Source: Agrobacterium sp. a22-2 (lineage in GTDB: Bacteria > Pseudomonadota > Alphaproteobacteria > Rhizobiales > Rhizobiaceae). From it: a DNA stretch of 64,000 nucleotides. Shown here piece by piece: positions 34,564-42,509 of this stretch (the first letter of the stretch is position 1; every line of letters begins with the position of its first letter). The notes beneath the pieces are model-generated. The model did no database searches. It saw nothing but the letters and a program-made list of their open reading frames with translations, and had not been told where the DNA came from. The stretch covers positions 1 through 64,000 of the forward strand of contig NZ_JAAXMM010000016.1 of NCBI RefSeq assembly GCF_012276985.1, in the 5' to 3' direction. A program made the position numbers and the translations under genes.

Positions 34564-35260
34564 ATGGATTCGCTCGCGCCCTCCGCTTCAACGGCTCCCG
34601 CTTGGTCGCCCCGCCTGCCGGGCTGGGCCCTGCCGCGTGGTCGCGATACTGCGAGATCGACGCCGCCTTCGCTGCCGGTATCGCCCCGAAATCGCTTGAC
34701 GATCTGCTCTGTGCCGAACCGCCGTGGCTTGGCTGCTGGCGTGATCGTCTGGCCCTCAAAGCGGCCTCCGTCGCCGCCAGAATAGTTGATCGTAGCGAGG
34801 AGGAAAACGCCATCCGCGATGCCGTGTCGTTGACCTCTGTCAGTCGGCGCGGGGGACGATCCCGGCCCCGCAGGAAAGCTGTTTTTAGCCACACGATTGC
34901 TGACGCGCCGATCTGATACAGTCGGCACGCCGTTCGTCAAGGAGCTTGCCGAGCTTCTGGGGGGCGCTGGGACGACGGCCTTGCCTTGATCCCGGATATG
35001 GTCGATTCTGCGATTCAGACCGGGCGAGCAGCGCCCTTCGCCGTGGCGGACCTTGTAACGGCGATCTTTGCCGTTCGTCCGGACGCTGAAGGGCTGGTCT
35101 ATGGGCTGGCCGAAGTGGTTCTGGCGCACAAGCTCAAATGGCCGAAACCGGTATCGCTGCTGTTGGCCGAACGCTATGGCCCAGCTTTCAGGACGATCGG
35201 CGGAAGAGACCGCGTTCGGCCGGGCGAGTCGGCTTATCCAAAGGCAATCTGCACTAGTTT
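34564..35260 (+). pseudogene. DUF1403-family gene with several frameshifts
   Basis: Pieces of one DUF1403 protein appear in order but in different frames: MDSLAPSAS...LPGWALPRGRDTA in the first; IDAAFAAGIAPKSLDDLLCAEPPWLGCWRDRLALKAASVAARIVDRSEEENAIRDAV in outline in the second; DDPGPAGKLFLATRLLTRRSDTVGTPFVKELAELLG in the third; and MVDSAIQTGRAAPFAVADLVTAIFAVRPDAEGL onwards from 34998. At least three shifts, and the C-terminal third is missing where the ArsR gene abuts. DUF1403 genes are common on rhizobial plasmids; function unknown. Clearly dead. Confidence 0.75.
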
Positions 35261-35961
35261 CGCAGTTCCCTTACCCGCACGCCGAACACCTTAAGAAGGC
35301 CTTGTTCTCCTGCAGGGGATACATGGAGCGCTCGGGACTGATCAACGCGCTTGATCCATTTAAGATCGAGCATGCGATTGAGGAGGGAGGTGCCGACACG
35401 GCCTGCGAAGTGGTGCCGCCGCTCACTCCAATCTAAGCACGTTTTACATAGGGGTTTCGCCGATCTCCCGGTGTGAATATCAACGCCGAAATCCACAAGG
35501 AAGTCATGACCAGAGTTCGTAACGAACGCTGATCCCTCTCTTATGATGATTGCCTCACGCTCCTGCAAAGCATCGGCAATCGCCAGCCCAAGCTTTCCGG
35601 CAACGTGGTCGTAACACGTGCGCGCAAGACGCAATTCCTCGTCTTTCGGTCCAGGTCTAAAATACCTTGTAGGCTGACTGGCTGCGAGTATCGACAACGC
35701 CTCTAGTGCGTCTGCTACATCACTTGAGGCTAGGCGATAATAGTGGAATCGTCCCTGCCTTTCTGCCTCGACCAATCCCGCCTCTAGTAGTTTTGCGAGA
35801 TGGCCGCTGCTCGTCTGCGGGGTAACTCCTGCTAATCGGGCGAGTTCGCCGGCAGTAAGTGCTTTTCCACTCATCAAGGCCGCTAAAATAGTTGCTCGTG
35901 CAACATCGCCCACAAGAGACGCAACGCGAGCGATAGTAGGTCCGTTGGCTGTGGTAATCAT
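35254..35961 (-). CDS. ArsR-family winged-helix regulator
   Basis: A 235-residue regulator. The HTH (about residues 10-95) has the ArsR pattern: IARVASLVGDVARATILAALMSGKALTAGELARLAGVTPQTSSGHLAKLLEAGLVEAERQGRFHYYRLAS in outline. The C-terminal extension of about 135 residues holds REAIIIREGSAFV, a DFGVDI segment and a CKTCLDWSERRHH Cys/His-rich patch that could bind metal. The ATG at 35961 was chosen; the open frame extends to 36054 but lacks a start site. Lies at the edge of the biosynthetic cluster and may or may not control it. Confidence 0.8.
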   Translation of the reverse strand: MITTANGPTIARVASLVGDVARATILAALMSGKALTAGELARLAGVTPQTSSGHLAKLLEAGLVEAERQGRFHYYRLASSDVADALEALSILAASQPTRYFRPGPKDEELRLARTCYDHVAGKLGLAIADALQEREAIIIREGSAFVTNSGHDFLVDFGVDIHTGRSAKPLCKTCLDWSERRHHFAGRVGTSLLNRMLDLKWIKRVDQSRALHVSPAGEQGLLKVFGVRVRELRN

Positions 35962-35982
35962 GAGGCGCGCTCCTGAAGATCG

Positions 35983-36006
35983 ACGTTTCGGCCGCGACCG
36001 AAACGT
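35983..36006. promoter_or_regulatory. Inverted repeat between the ArsR and DUF1127 genes
   Basis: ACGTTTCGG (35983-35991) and CCGAAACGT (35998-36006) form a perfect 9-bp inverted repeat with a 6-base centre, 22 bases upstream of the ArsR ATG and about 48 bases before the divergent DUF1127 gene. A natural operator for the ArsR regulator; inference. Confidence 0.55.
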
Positions 36007-36053
36007 GGCCTGTTCAATAGATGGTACGTTGTCCGGCCTAAGAGGAGGTAGCA

Positions 36054-36332
36054 ATGGACAATCTTGATTACACTTTATGGGCGTGCGCAGTATTGTTGCT
36101 TTGCTCGGTCAGCGCAATGATGGTCATCGTCCGAGATCTGATTTTGATTGATGGTGATGAACCCGAGTCCACCTCAGGTCTTTCAAATACCATGCGGCTC
36201 GTTTTCGAAGAATGGCCATCAAAACGCCGACAGCGCATGGCGTTGAAGGAACTCACGGATGAAGCTTTAAACGATATCGGGATAACCCGCGCGCAGGCGC
36301 TTTGTGAATCGAACAAGCCATTCTGGTGTTGA
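36054..36332 (+). CDS. Small DUF1127-domain membrane protein
   Basis: A 92-residue protein. One TM helix (TLWACAVLLLCSVSAMMVIV) at the N-terminus and a C-terminal DUF1127 (YjiS-like) motif: EWPSKRRQRMALKELTDEALNDIGITRAQALCE. DUF1127 proteins are abundant in rhizobia and some bind RNA or modulate phosphate or carbon metabolism; the TM-fused form is less common. The gene is convergent with the exporter gene, with only 2 bases between stops. Confidence 0.7.
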   Translation: MDNLDYTLWACAVLLLCSVSAMMVIVRDLILIDGDEPESTSGLSNTMRLVFEEWPSKRRQRMALKELTDEALNDIGITRAQALCESNKPFWC

Positions 36333-36334
36333 TG

Positions 36335-36967
36335 TCACAGAACTTTGTGAGCCAGCTCGACGAAGATTCCCAGAGCCAAGAGAATGAATGAAAGGCCTGC
36401 GGCAATTTGAAAATAGACAAAAATCCTTTCGTTACGAAACACTGATGACGCCACTTTTCCTAGCAGCCCGTAGGTCATGTAGACGCCGAATACGGTCCCT
36501 ATCGTAATCGAGAGGATAACGGCATTATGTGCGGAGCTGAGGTCCGAAAGGTCTAAATAGGATGAAAGAACAGAAGTGTATAGGATGACTGGCTTTGGAT
36601 TCGTCATCGAAATGAGAAAGCCATCACGAAATGGATAATCGCTTAAACTGTCGCGATTGAATTGGAGGCCGCTCCGGCGCGAATTGACCCTCAAGTCGTA
36701 AAGGACTTTAACGCCTAGATACAACAAATATGTGGCGCCGACTGTTTGTATAGTGAGTTGCAAATATGGCCTTTGCGCAACAAAGAGACCCAATCCCATT
36801 AGTACTATGGCGCAGAACACCACTGCTGCAAATGTGGTGCCTAACGGAGCAAGAATCCACTTGTTACCGTCCAATGTAGCGCCATAGCGAATACTATTGA
36901 TTGCATTTGGCCCAAGTGGGATCGAGGCTAAGAACCAAAAGACAAAGAATGCTGAGTAAGTCGACAT
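36335..36967 (-). CDS. LysE/RhtB-family amino acid exporter, last gene of the biosynthetic cluster
   Basis: A 210-residue, six-helix transporter of the LysE superfamily. The opening FFVFWFLASIPLGPNAINSIRYG has the family's 'P-G-P' type loop (PLGPNA). The loop SMTNPKPVILYTSVLSSYL matches the conserved N-P-K segment. These proteins export amino acids and close analogues by proton exchange. It sits 34 bases after the flavin reductase gene on the same strand; the natural reading is self-protection by export of an amino-acid-like product. Confidence 0.85.
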   Translation of the reverse strand: MSTYSAFFVFWFLASIPLGPNAINSIRYGATLDGNKWILAPLGTTFAAVVFCAIVLMGLGLFVAQRPYLQLTIQTVGATYLLYLGVKVLYDLRVNSRRSGLQFNRDSLSDYPFRDGFLISMTNPKPVILYTSVLSSYLDLSDLSSAHNAVILSITIGTVFGVYMTYGLLGKVASSVFRNERIFVYFQIAAGLSFILLALGIFVELAHKVL

Positions 36968-37001
36968 AAATAGTACCCTTCTGACTCATAATAGCGGCCT
37001 T

Positions 37002-37535
37002 TCAGCAACCTGTCGCAGATGAAAATCCCCGCCGGTGCCATATGAGTGGATCAGCTTGAGGAAGGCCGGCTCGTATGGTTTGTACTTCGATGAAGAACAC
37101 AGTGTGAGTAGCAACCTCAGACACGCTATGAATGCGCCCTTCGCAGCTAAATATAGCACTGCGAAGAAATGGGCAGCTGAAGCCGTCGCCACGTACCCAG
37201 TTGGATGATTTGAGTTCTTCGTTCCCAGACTTGCCCTTCAAATTAGCGCAAGCTTCCGCGACATCAATATGCTCGACGGCTAAAGTGTTAACGCAAGCCA
37301 GACCGTTCTCTTTTAACTTCGCATTCATTCTGGATGAGTGCGATACGCAAGCAAGCAGTGTTGGTGGCACTAAACTAACGGAACAGACGGACGAAGCCGT
37401 CATAGCACCTTCGCCGGCAGGTCCGCAGGTACTTAGCACATGAACCGCGAGAGCGACCTCCGACATCGCTTGCCGGAATAGATCCGGCAAGTCGACATCG
37501 TTGGGCGATACCTTCATTCTTGAAGATATTGGCAT
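37002..37535 (-). CDS. Flavin reductase (HpaC-like), partner of a two-component monooxygenase
   Basis: A 177-residue flavin reductase of the Flavin_Reduct fold: FRQAMSEVALAVHVLSTCGPAGEGAMTASSVCSVSLVPPTLLACVSHSSRMNAKLKENG in outline is the FMN-binding half (the family's 'G-T-S-SV-S--PP-' pattern), later FSCEGRIHSVSEVATHTVFFIEV. It supplies reduced flavin to a monooxygenase component, here most likely the HpaB-like protein at 39008-40486. Its ATG overlaps the stop of the 2OG-oxygenase gene by one base. The C-terminus (LIWHRRGF) carries the expected 'L--H-R' end. Confidence 0.85.
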   Translation of the reverse strand: MPISSRMKVSPNDVDLPDLFRQAMSEVALAVHVLSTCGPAGEGAMTASSVCSVSLVPPTLLACVSHSSRMNAKLKENGLACVNTLAVEHIDVAEACANLKGKSGNEELKSSNWVRGDGFSCPFLRSAIFSCEGRIHSVSEVATHTVFFIEVQTIRAGLPQADPLIWHRRGFSSATGC

Positions 37536-38254
37536 CAGTTCAGAGCCTTATCGCGGTAAGCTGAAACATCGATCGTTTTAGTCTCTTCGACAAGCTCGCC
37601 GTAAAGCTCCTTGTACCGGGATTCCTCCCAAGGGATGTAACCCCAGAGAAGAACGTCACGATGACCGAGCTTCGCGTTTTCAACAAGCTCGATGTCAGTG
37701 ACGTTATGGTAGACATCCGTGTCCTTGACGATCAGAGCTGTTCCCGGCTCCAACAGCGTTTCAAACATTGGAGAAGCAGTCTTATCGGCGAGGATCTGCG
37801 ACGCACCACCCACGATGTTCTGTCTGTCGATCGACACCATCACCGCGAACTCGACACCATCGCGATGCGGTCCTTCTGGGACGCACTTCCCGGAATCATC
37901 ATTTTTAGCGAGAGTCCGGAACTGGTGGACGCGAAGGAAATAATCGCGGTCCACGTCCAGAGGCACATTTGCGGTGCATTCCGCGATAATGCCAGTTACA
38001 TCAGCCTCGATCGGTTCGAACTGGCGATCGATGTCGCCCAATGTCTCGTGATACGTCTTGCTCTGGTAATAAGGCTTGTGAGCAAGCCGAGATATACTTA
38101 CCTGGCTACGGTCAGCGCTGAGGCGAAGTTTGAAATTGGCATAGCGCCGATAACGTTCACGAAATTCGAGGTAGGGATCACGCCGAAGATCGGAGTAACT
38201 TGCCCGTACAGCTTCGGGAATCTCTCGGACTTTCAGGGTCACATAGTTTTCCAT
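37535..38254 (-). CDS. 2-oxoglutarate/Fe(II)-dependent oxygenase of the 2OG-Fe_Oxy_2 (isoleucine hydroxylase-like) family
   Basis: A 239-residue non-haem iron oxygenase. The iron triad is visible: His130 and Asp132 in EGPHRDGVEF, distal His183 in DTDVYHNVTD. The family (PF10014) includes bacterial dioxygenases that hydroxylate free amino acids such as isoleucine or methionine. The N-terminal part (FRERYRRYANFKLRLS) also fits. In the cluster it would hydroxylate an amino acid building block or the product. RBS GGAAGGAG precedes the ATG. Substrate unknown. Confidence 0.8.
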   Translation of the reverse strand: MENYVTLKVREIPEAVRASYSDLRRDPYLEFRERYRRYANFKLRLSADRSQVSISRLAHKPYYQSKTYHETLGDIDRQFEPIEADVTGIIAECTANVPLDVDRDYFLRVHQFRTLAKNDDSGKCVPEGPHRDGVEFAVMVSIDRQNIVGGASQILADKTASPMFETLLEPGTALIVKDTDVYHNVTDIELVENAKLGHRDVLLWGYIPWEESRYKELYGELVEETKTIDVSAYRDKALN

Positions 38255-38281
38255 TTTTCGTTCTCCTTCCTTGGTTGCATG

Positions 38282-38995
38282 TCAGATTTTGCAAGCCGCG
38301 GCGATTTCGGTCGGATAGCTTGCCACTATCTCGGTTATCGCACCGATTTCCGTTTGATCCGCTACCGCATCGGCACACCATTCGATAACTGCTGGAAGGG
38401 TCTTGATGGCTTCCATGTAGTCACCGATGATCGGAGTAACTGGAACTTTGTACGTTTCGAAACGCATGACAACGGGCGCATAGAATGCATCCGCAATTGA
38501 AAAATCACCGAACAGAAAGCGGCCATTCGAGCTGCTACGGCACTTGGTGATGATGTTTCTTATCCGGTCAACGTCTGTAACCGAAGGGATTGGGAGTGCC
38601 GCGAAATCGGTGACATAACTGCCGATAGACATTGGTAGCAAGCGGCGCAGCGCTGTGAAACCTGTCGCCATTTCCAAAGTTACCGCGCGCGCCTTTGCGC
38701 GCGATTCTGCTTGCGCAGGCCATCCTTTGCCAGAAAGGAACACTTCGGATAGATATTCACATATCGCCAAAGATTCGTTCAGCCGATCCCCGTTATCAAA
38801 GATCAGCACCGGAACGCGGCCATTAGGCGACGCGGCATGCATGAACTCATCGGTTCTAGCTGTATGTCGACGCGTTCCAGGCTCGACTTCAAAACGAATG
38901 ACTTCCTCTGTGAAGGGGATCCCAAATGTCTTCATGAACACCCAAGGGCGCATCGACCAAGTTGAATACCGCTTCGTGCCTATTATTAGCTTCAT
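38282..38995 (-). CDS. Glutathione S-transferase-like protein
   Basis: A 237-residue GST-fold protein. The thioredoxin-like N-domain starts with the active-site region IIGTKRYSTWSMRPWVFMKTFGIPF (Ser/Tyr candidate near residue 10-14), followed by SPNGRVPVLIFD with the cis-Pro and LNESLAICEYLSE with the Glu-Ser glutathione contact. The helical C-domain has FGDFSIADAFYAPVVMRF. The ATG at 38995 has GAGGGG upstream, better than the GTG at 39004. GSTs in biosynthetic clusters do isomerisation, C-S bond formation or detoxification; the role here is open. Confidence 0.75.
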   Translation of the reverse strand: MKLIIGTKRYSTWSMRPWVFMKTFGIPFTEEVIRFEVEPGTRRHTARTDEFMHAASPNGRVPVLIFDNGDRLNESLAICEYLSEVFLSGKGWPAQAESRAKARAVTLEMATGFTALRRLLPMSIGSYVTDFAALPIPSVTDVDRIRNIITKCRSSSNGRFLFGDFSIADAFYAPVVMRFETYKVPVTPIIGDYMEAIKTLPAVIEWCADAVADQTEIGAITEIVASYPTEIAAACKI

Positions 38996-39007
38996 AACTG
39001 GCACCCC

Positions 39008-40486
39008 TCAGATATCAGCTAAAACACGAGCAAGCTGAGAACAGGACGCGAAATCGTGACTGTTGAATATCGCGTTCTTTTGCGCAAAGGGCGGCGAGTG
39101 GGCGAACATATAAAAGTTCAGCCGGTAATTCGAATACTCCGAATTGAGCAGGTCATTTGTGAGCGATATTAGCTTGTGGCGCCGTTCGTGGTCCCACCCA
39201 TCGCTGAGGGAGTAATATTTCCTCGAAATATCTCTGACCTCTTCCATGAAAAACGTTTCATGGCCGGCGGTGAGCGGCGGCTGGCCGCCACACAGCTCTC
39301 TGGTTATGTGTATTATTTTGTGAAGGTTTTCACATAGAAGGTAGCGCCCGGAGTACATCATCGGCTGATTTGGCATCCAGTACCCGGCTGGGCTCACAGA
39401 ACCGGTCTCGATCGCGCCGACGATAAACGCGTGCGCCATCTCCTTGTATGAGATGAGCTCAGCCAGCTTTTCGCGAACTTGGGGGATTTTCGTGCCGCTG
39501 TTTTGATCACAGTTTAAAAAGGCAACGCCAGCGTAGAGCTTCCCGAGCGCATACAGACGTGTCATGAACATGAACATACTGTACCGGTGGAGGCTTCCCC
39601 GCACAAAGTTTGCGAGTTTGGTGTCATTGTAAAAGAAGACGTCTTCCCAAGGCACCAGGGCGTCATCGAAAATGACCATGCTCTCAACTTCGTCGGCACG
39701 GGCAGATAAGGGGCGATCAGCAGCGTCATGCCGCGAATAGGCATCACGGCAAACGATTTTCACGTTGGCATCGTTGAACCGATTCCACAGAAAGCCCACC
39801 GCATAAGGTGAGAGCTCTTGTCCGCCCCAATTCGCCACGGTTGGCTTCACAAATGCTTGGTTCGCATACGCCGCACCGGTTTCGTATTTTGCTCCCCGAA
39901 CGATAAGCCCAGCATCTGTCTCCTTGACAACACGCAGTAACAGATCTGCTTCACGGTCTTCTGGATTGCTCGAACGGTTGCCCTTGGGGTCTGCATTCCC
40001 AGAAACGTGATAAGGATCGTTCCAGAGAATATTCTGCATATGCCGTTCAATGTTATTGGCGAAAGAAGGGTTCCGATCGCGAATGAACGGCAAGCCGTCC
40101 ATCATCGACCAGACAGCCGGTATAGTCTCGTCTCCGACCCTCGACGGGAGGTGCCTGACATCCAAAAAAACGTCTTCGAGAATTTCCAGCTTGTCATACC
40201 AATCTTCCTTTCGCAGCGGAGGTGTGTGAAGACGCGACACCCATGCCCCGGCCTCGGCGTCGAAAATTGCGCCCTTCTTTACCCGCCCTGGGTCTTTCAA
40301 CGCATCATATATTTGTGCTCGCAGATTTGCCGTCTTGTTCAGCTCAGGGTTCCTTAAGGCTGAATCGTATTTCTTTCCGTGAATAAAAATATTACGGCCG
40401 TCGCAAATGCTGTCGAGATACTGCTCTCCGCTACGCATGCGGGTTTCGTCAGGAACGATGGCCTTTAAGTCTCTTTGAATATTCAT
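39008..40486 (-). CDS. HpaB-like flavin-dependent monooxygenase
   Basis: A 492-residue oxygenase component of the 4-hydroxyphenylacetate 3-hydroxylase family (class D flavin monooxygenases, acyl-CoA dehydrogenase fold). Visible family blocks: RMRSGEQYLDSICDGRNIFIHGK at the N-terminus, ADLLLRVVKETDAGLIVRGAKYETGAAYANQAFVKPT in outline, ESMVIFDDALVPWEDVFFYND, and LCGGQPPLTAGHETFFMEEVRDISRKYY near the C-terminus. It needs FADH2 from a reductase, encoded three genes downstream. Phenols are the usual substrates, but members of this fold also N-hydroxylate amines, so it may oxidise the N-N unit. 36 bases after the MetRS-like gene. Confidence 0.85.
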   Translation of the reverse strand: MNIQRDLKAIVPDETRMRSGEQYLDSICDGRNIFIHGKKYDSALRNPELNKTANLRAQIYDALKDPGRVKKGAIFDAEAGAWVSRLHTPPLRKEDWYDKLEILEDVFLDVRHLPSRVGDETIPAVWSMMDGLPFIRDRNPSFANNIERHMQNILWNDPYHVSGNADPKGNRSSNPEDREADLLLRVVKETDAGLIVRGAKYETGAAYANQAFVKPTVANWGGQELSPYAVGFLWNRFNDANVKIVCRDAYSRHDAADRPLSARADEVESMVIFDDALVPWEDVFFYNDTKLANFVRGSLHRYSMFMFMTRLYALGKLYAGVAFLNCDQNSGTKIPQVREKLAELISYKEMAHAFIVGAIETGSVSPAGYWMPNQPMMYSGRYLLCENLHKIIHITRELCGGQPPLTAGHETFFMEEVRDISRKYYSLSDGWDHERRHKLISLTNDLLNSEYSNYRLNFYMFAHSPPFAQKNAIFNSHDFASCSQLARVLADI

Positions 40487-40522
40487 CGGCTTTTTCCCTT
40501 GCTGGTTCCGAAAATACCTGCC

Positions 40523-42052
40523 TTACTCGGCCGCGATGTGTGGCTTCATCCGAGAGGAAACTCCGTCAACGAAGAGGTTGATTGGGAGCGGTTTCCTGGA
40601 GTTCAGAACCTTGAGAATATTCGTAGCGGCCCGAGGCATGATGGGGTAGGCGGCTTCAGCCCACGACCGTAGGAGTTCACGCGCAGCGCCGTCGGGCTTT
40701 GCGAACCCCGATGGCTCAGTAATCTTGGCTTCGATAAACTTGAGGGCCCAGACGATATCGTAGGTGGCCTGTCGCAAATGAAATCGGTCAAGTGAGTAAC
40801 TTTTGAAAATCCGTTCTCGAACGCGACGGGCGAGGGCTACGGCGTTGTCTGAGACGCCGTCAGAGCTTTTGTGAAGTTGGGAATCATTGAAGGCTTTGGC
40901 GGTTCTGGACCAGACATCACTGAGTTTCGTGCTGACAACGTGCACCAGTTCCGCTTCGTTGAAATTGCCCGTCTCAAATCCTGGGCAACTATAAGCGGCA
41001 TAGAACCGCAACATGTCAGGATCGTATTTGGCAGCCATATCACGTGCCCACAGCACGTGATTTTGACTTGTTGAGAATTTCGACTGATCGAGATGATAAA
41101 ATTCGTTGATGAGGGTCGCATCTGGCAGCCAGTTTTTACGCCCAAGAGCTATCAAAAGCGCGACATGTACGATCGCGTAGAAATACGAATTGTCGTAGCC
41201 AAAAAAATTGACCACCGAGCATTTTGCGCCAGCCTCTGGTCCCCCAAATTTTTTCTCATACCCGTAGACGAAATCGGCCATTATTTCCGGCCAAGCATTG
41301 ATGACTTGGCTCGGGAAATCCGAATGGTCGACGCTGATCCCCCAATTGCCGGGGACTGATACCGGAAAATCCGGCAGGGGCTCTTTCAACACATCTTCAA
41401 CAAGCCAGCGGTAGTGAAACCTGAACGGTCGGTCCTCAGTATAGAATTCGGTGATCTCAGCACGGAAACGCTCCGGTTCCAGCACCAAGACCTCAACCTC
41501 TCGGAGCTCTATTGGCTCCGAAGGATGGACCGTATCTTTCGGATCAAGCAATGTAGCGGCAGAGTTTGCATGGCCGCAGGCTTCACAGATCCCGCATTTG
41601 CAGCTGGCTGAGCAAGTAGGGCAGTAGCCGGACACCCCGGCCTCGTCGAGAAATGCATTTCTGCTCGGTGAAAAGAAGAACGGAAAAGGCTTTTTGACAA
41701 GAAGCCCAATGTCGTAGAGGCCAACGAACAGGTCTCTAACAAAGCCATTGCTCTCGGGGTTCGGTTCAAAATACATATCGGTCTCACAACCGAAGGTCGC
41801 CAGCGTCTCGATGATGTCCACAGTCCATTGATGTGCCAACTCGCGGGGCTCTTGGCCTTGCTGCTCGGCAGTGACGCGAACGTACGACTGATTTGTATCG
41901 CTGTAACAAAGGACGAACGGTTTAACCGAGGCGGCCTTTGCGAACACATCGCCGGCGAGAAACGGGCCCGCTAAATGGCCTAGGTGCAATCCCCCGTTCG
42001 GTGTTGGGGGCGGCAGAGTTACGATCAGATTTTCGGCTGCTTCCCTTTGCAT
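40523..42052 (-). CDS. MetRS-like ligase of a predicted hydrazine synthetase (class I aminoacyl-tRNA synthetase fold)
   Basis: A 509-residue class I aaRS homologue. The HIGH-type motif is HLGH (residues 23-26, in PPTPNGGLHLGHLAG); the KMSKS-type motif is KFSTS (325-329); a zinc-knuckle region has six Cys (144, 147, 151, 153, 156, 159). No C-terminal tRNA-binding tail is seen and the gene is in a biosynthetic operon, so it is unlikely to be a housekeeping MetRS. In Spb40- and Tri28-type enzymes such a domain activates an amino acid that is joined through a cupin to an N-hydroxylated diamine, forming an N-N bond. ATG 42052 has AGGAGG at 6 bases; the open frame to 42175 overlaps the cupin gene and is rejected. 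Confidence 0.85.
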   Translation of the reverse strand: MQREAAENLIVTLPPPTPNGGLHLGHLAGPFLAGDVFAKAASVKPFVLCYSDTNQSYVRVTAEQQGQEPRELAHQWTVDIIETLATFGCETDMYFEPNPESNGFVRDLFVGLYDIGLLVKKPFPFFFSPSRNAFLDEAGVSGYCPTCSASCKCGICEACGHANSAATLLDPKDTVHPSEPIELREVEVLVLEPERFRAEITEFYTEDRPFRFHYRWLVEDVLKEPLPDFPVSVPGNWGISVDHSDFPSQVINAWPEIMADFVYGYEKKFGGPEAGAKCSVVNFFGYDNSYFYAIVHVALLIALGRKNWLPDATLINEFYHLDQSKFSTSQNHVLWARDMAAKYDPDMLRFYAAYSCPGFETGNFNEAELVHVVSTKLSDVWSRTAKAFNDSQLHKSSDGVSDNAVALARRVRERIFKSYSLDRFHLRQATYDIVWALKFIEAKITEPSGFAKPDGAARELLRSWAEAAYPIMPRAATNILKVLNSRKPLPINLFVDGVSSRMKPHIAAE

Positions 42053-42069
42053 AGCGTATCCTCCTACGT

Positions 42070-42492
42070 TTAGGCATGCCCTGAGGCATGAGGGTTTCCG
42101 CTGCCACCCATGTCCCAATAGATGTCGATGAATGTGAAATCCGCAGTGCCGTCGTTGACGAGCTGGTGACGCCAATTGCGAGGGATGTAGACAACATCTC
42201 CCTGTGAAAGGACGGTCTGCTGCCCCTCCAGATGCAAGGTTGCAGTTCCCGTGGTCACCAGAAAGGCTTCCTCTTCATCGTGGAAATGCTCGTCCACGGC
42301 CGTGCCTGGCTGCACTTTCACCCAAATGACGCCAAACTCGGTGATGGAGCGTTTGGTGTCCACGACACCGCTCCAAGGCAAAAGCCGTCTTAGGTCGCAG
42401 TTGTACTCAAAAGTGAACTCTGCGTTTGAACCCTTGCGCAAGACATCGCTCCAGCGAAACTCGTGCGTGACACTTTTCATCACATTATCCAT
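42070..42492 (-). CDS. Cupin protein, predicted partner of the MetRS-like ligase in N-N bond formation
   Basis: A 140-residue single-domain cupin. Cupin motif 1 is complete: G-x5-His69-x-His71-x3-Glu75-x6-G (in PGTAVDEHFHDEEEAFLVTTG). Motif 2 is G-x5-P-x-N-x2-His109-x3-N (GDVVYIPRNWRHQLVN). These give the metal-binding His/His/Glu/His set. It stands 17 bases after the N-hydroxylase and 17 bases before the MetRS-like gene. In known hydrazine synthetases the cupin is a domain of the same chain as the MetRS-like part and catalyses the rearrangement that makes the N-N bond. Separate genes here. Confidence 0.85.
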   Translation of the reverse strand: MDNVMKSVTHEFRWSDVLRKGSNAEFTFEYNCDLRRLLPWSGVVDTKRSITEFGVIWVKVQPGTAVDEHFHDEEEAFLVTTGTATLHLEGQQTVLSQGDVVYIPRNWRHQLVNDGTADFTFIDIYWDMGGSGNPHASGHA

Positions 42493-42509
42493 GGCTACTT
42501 CCCCGGTCG

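Noticed and set aside
40523..42175. A longer form of the MetRS-like gene starting at 42175.
   Set aside because: The extra 41 residues overlap the cupin gene and are not conserved-looking; the ATG at 42052 has a perfect ribosome-binding site.
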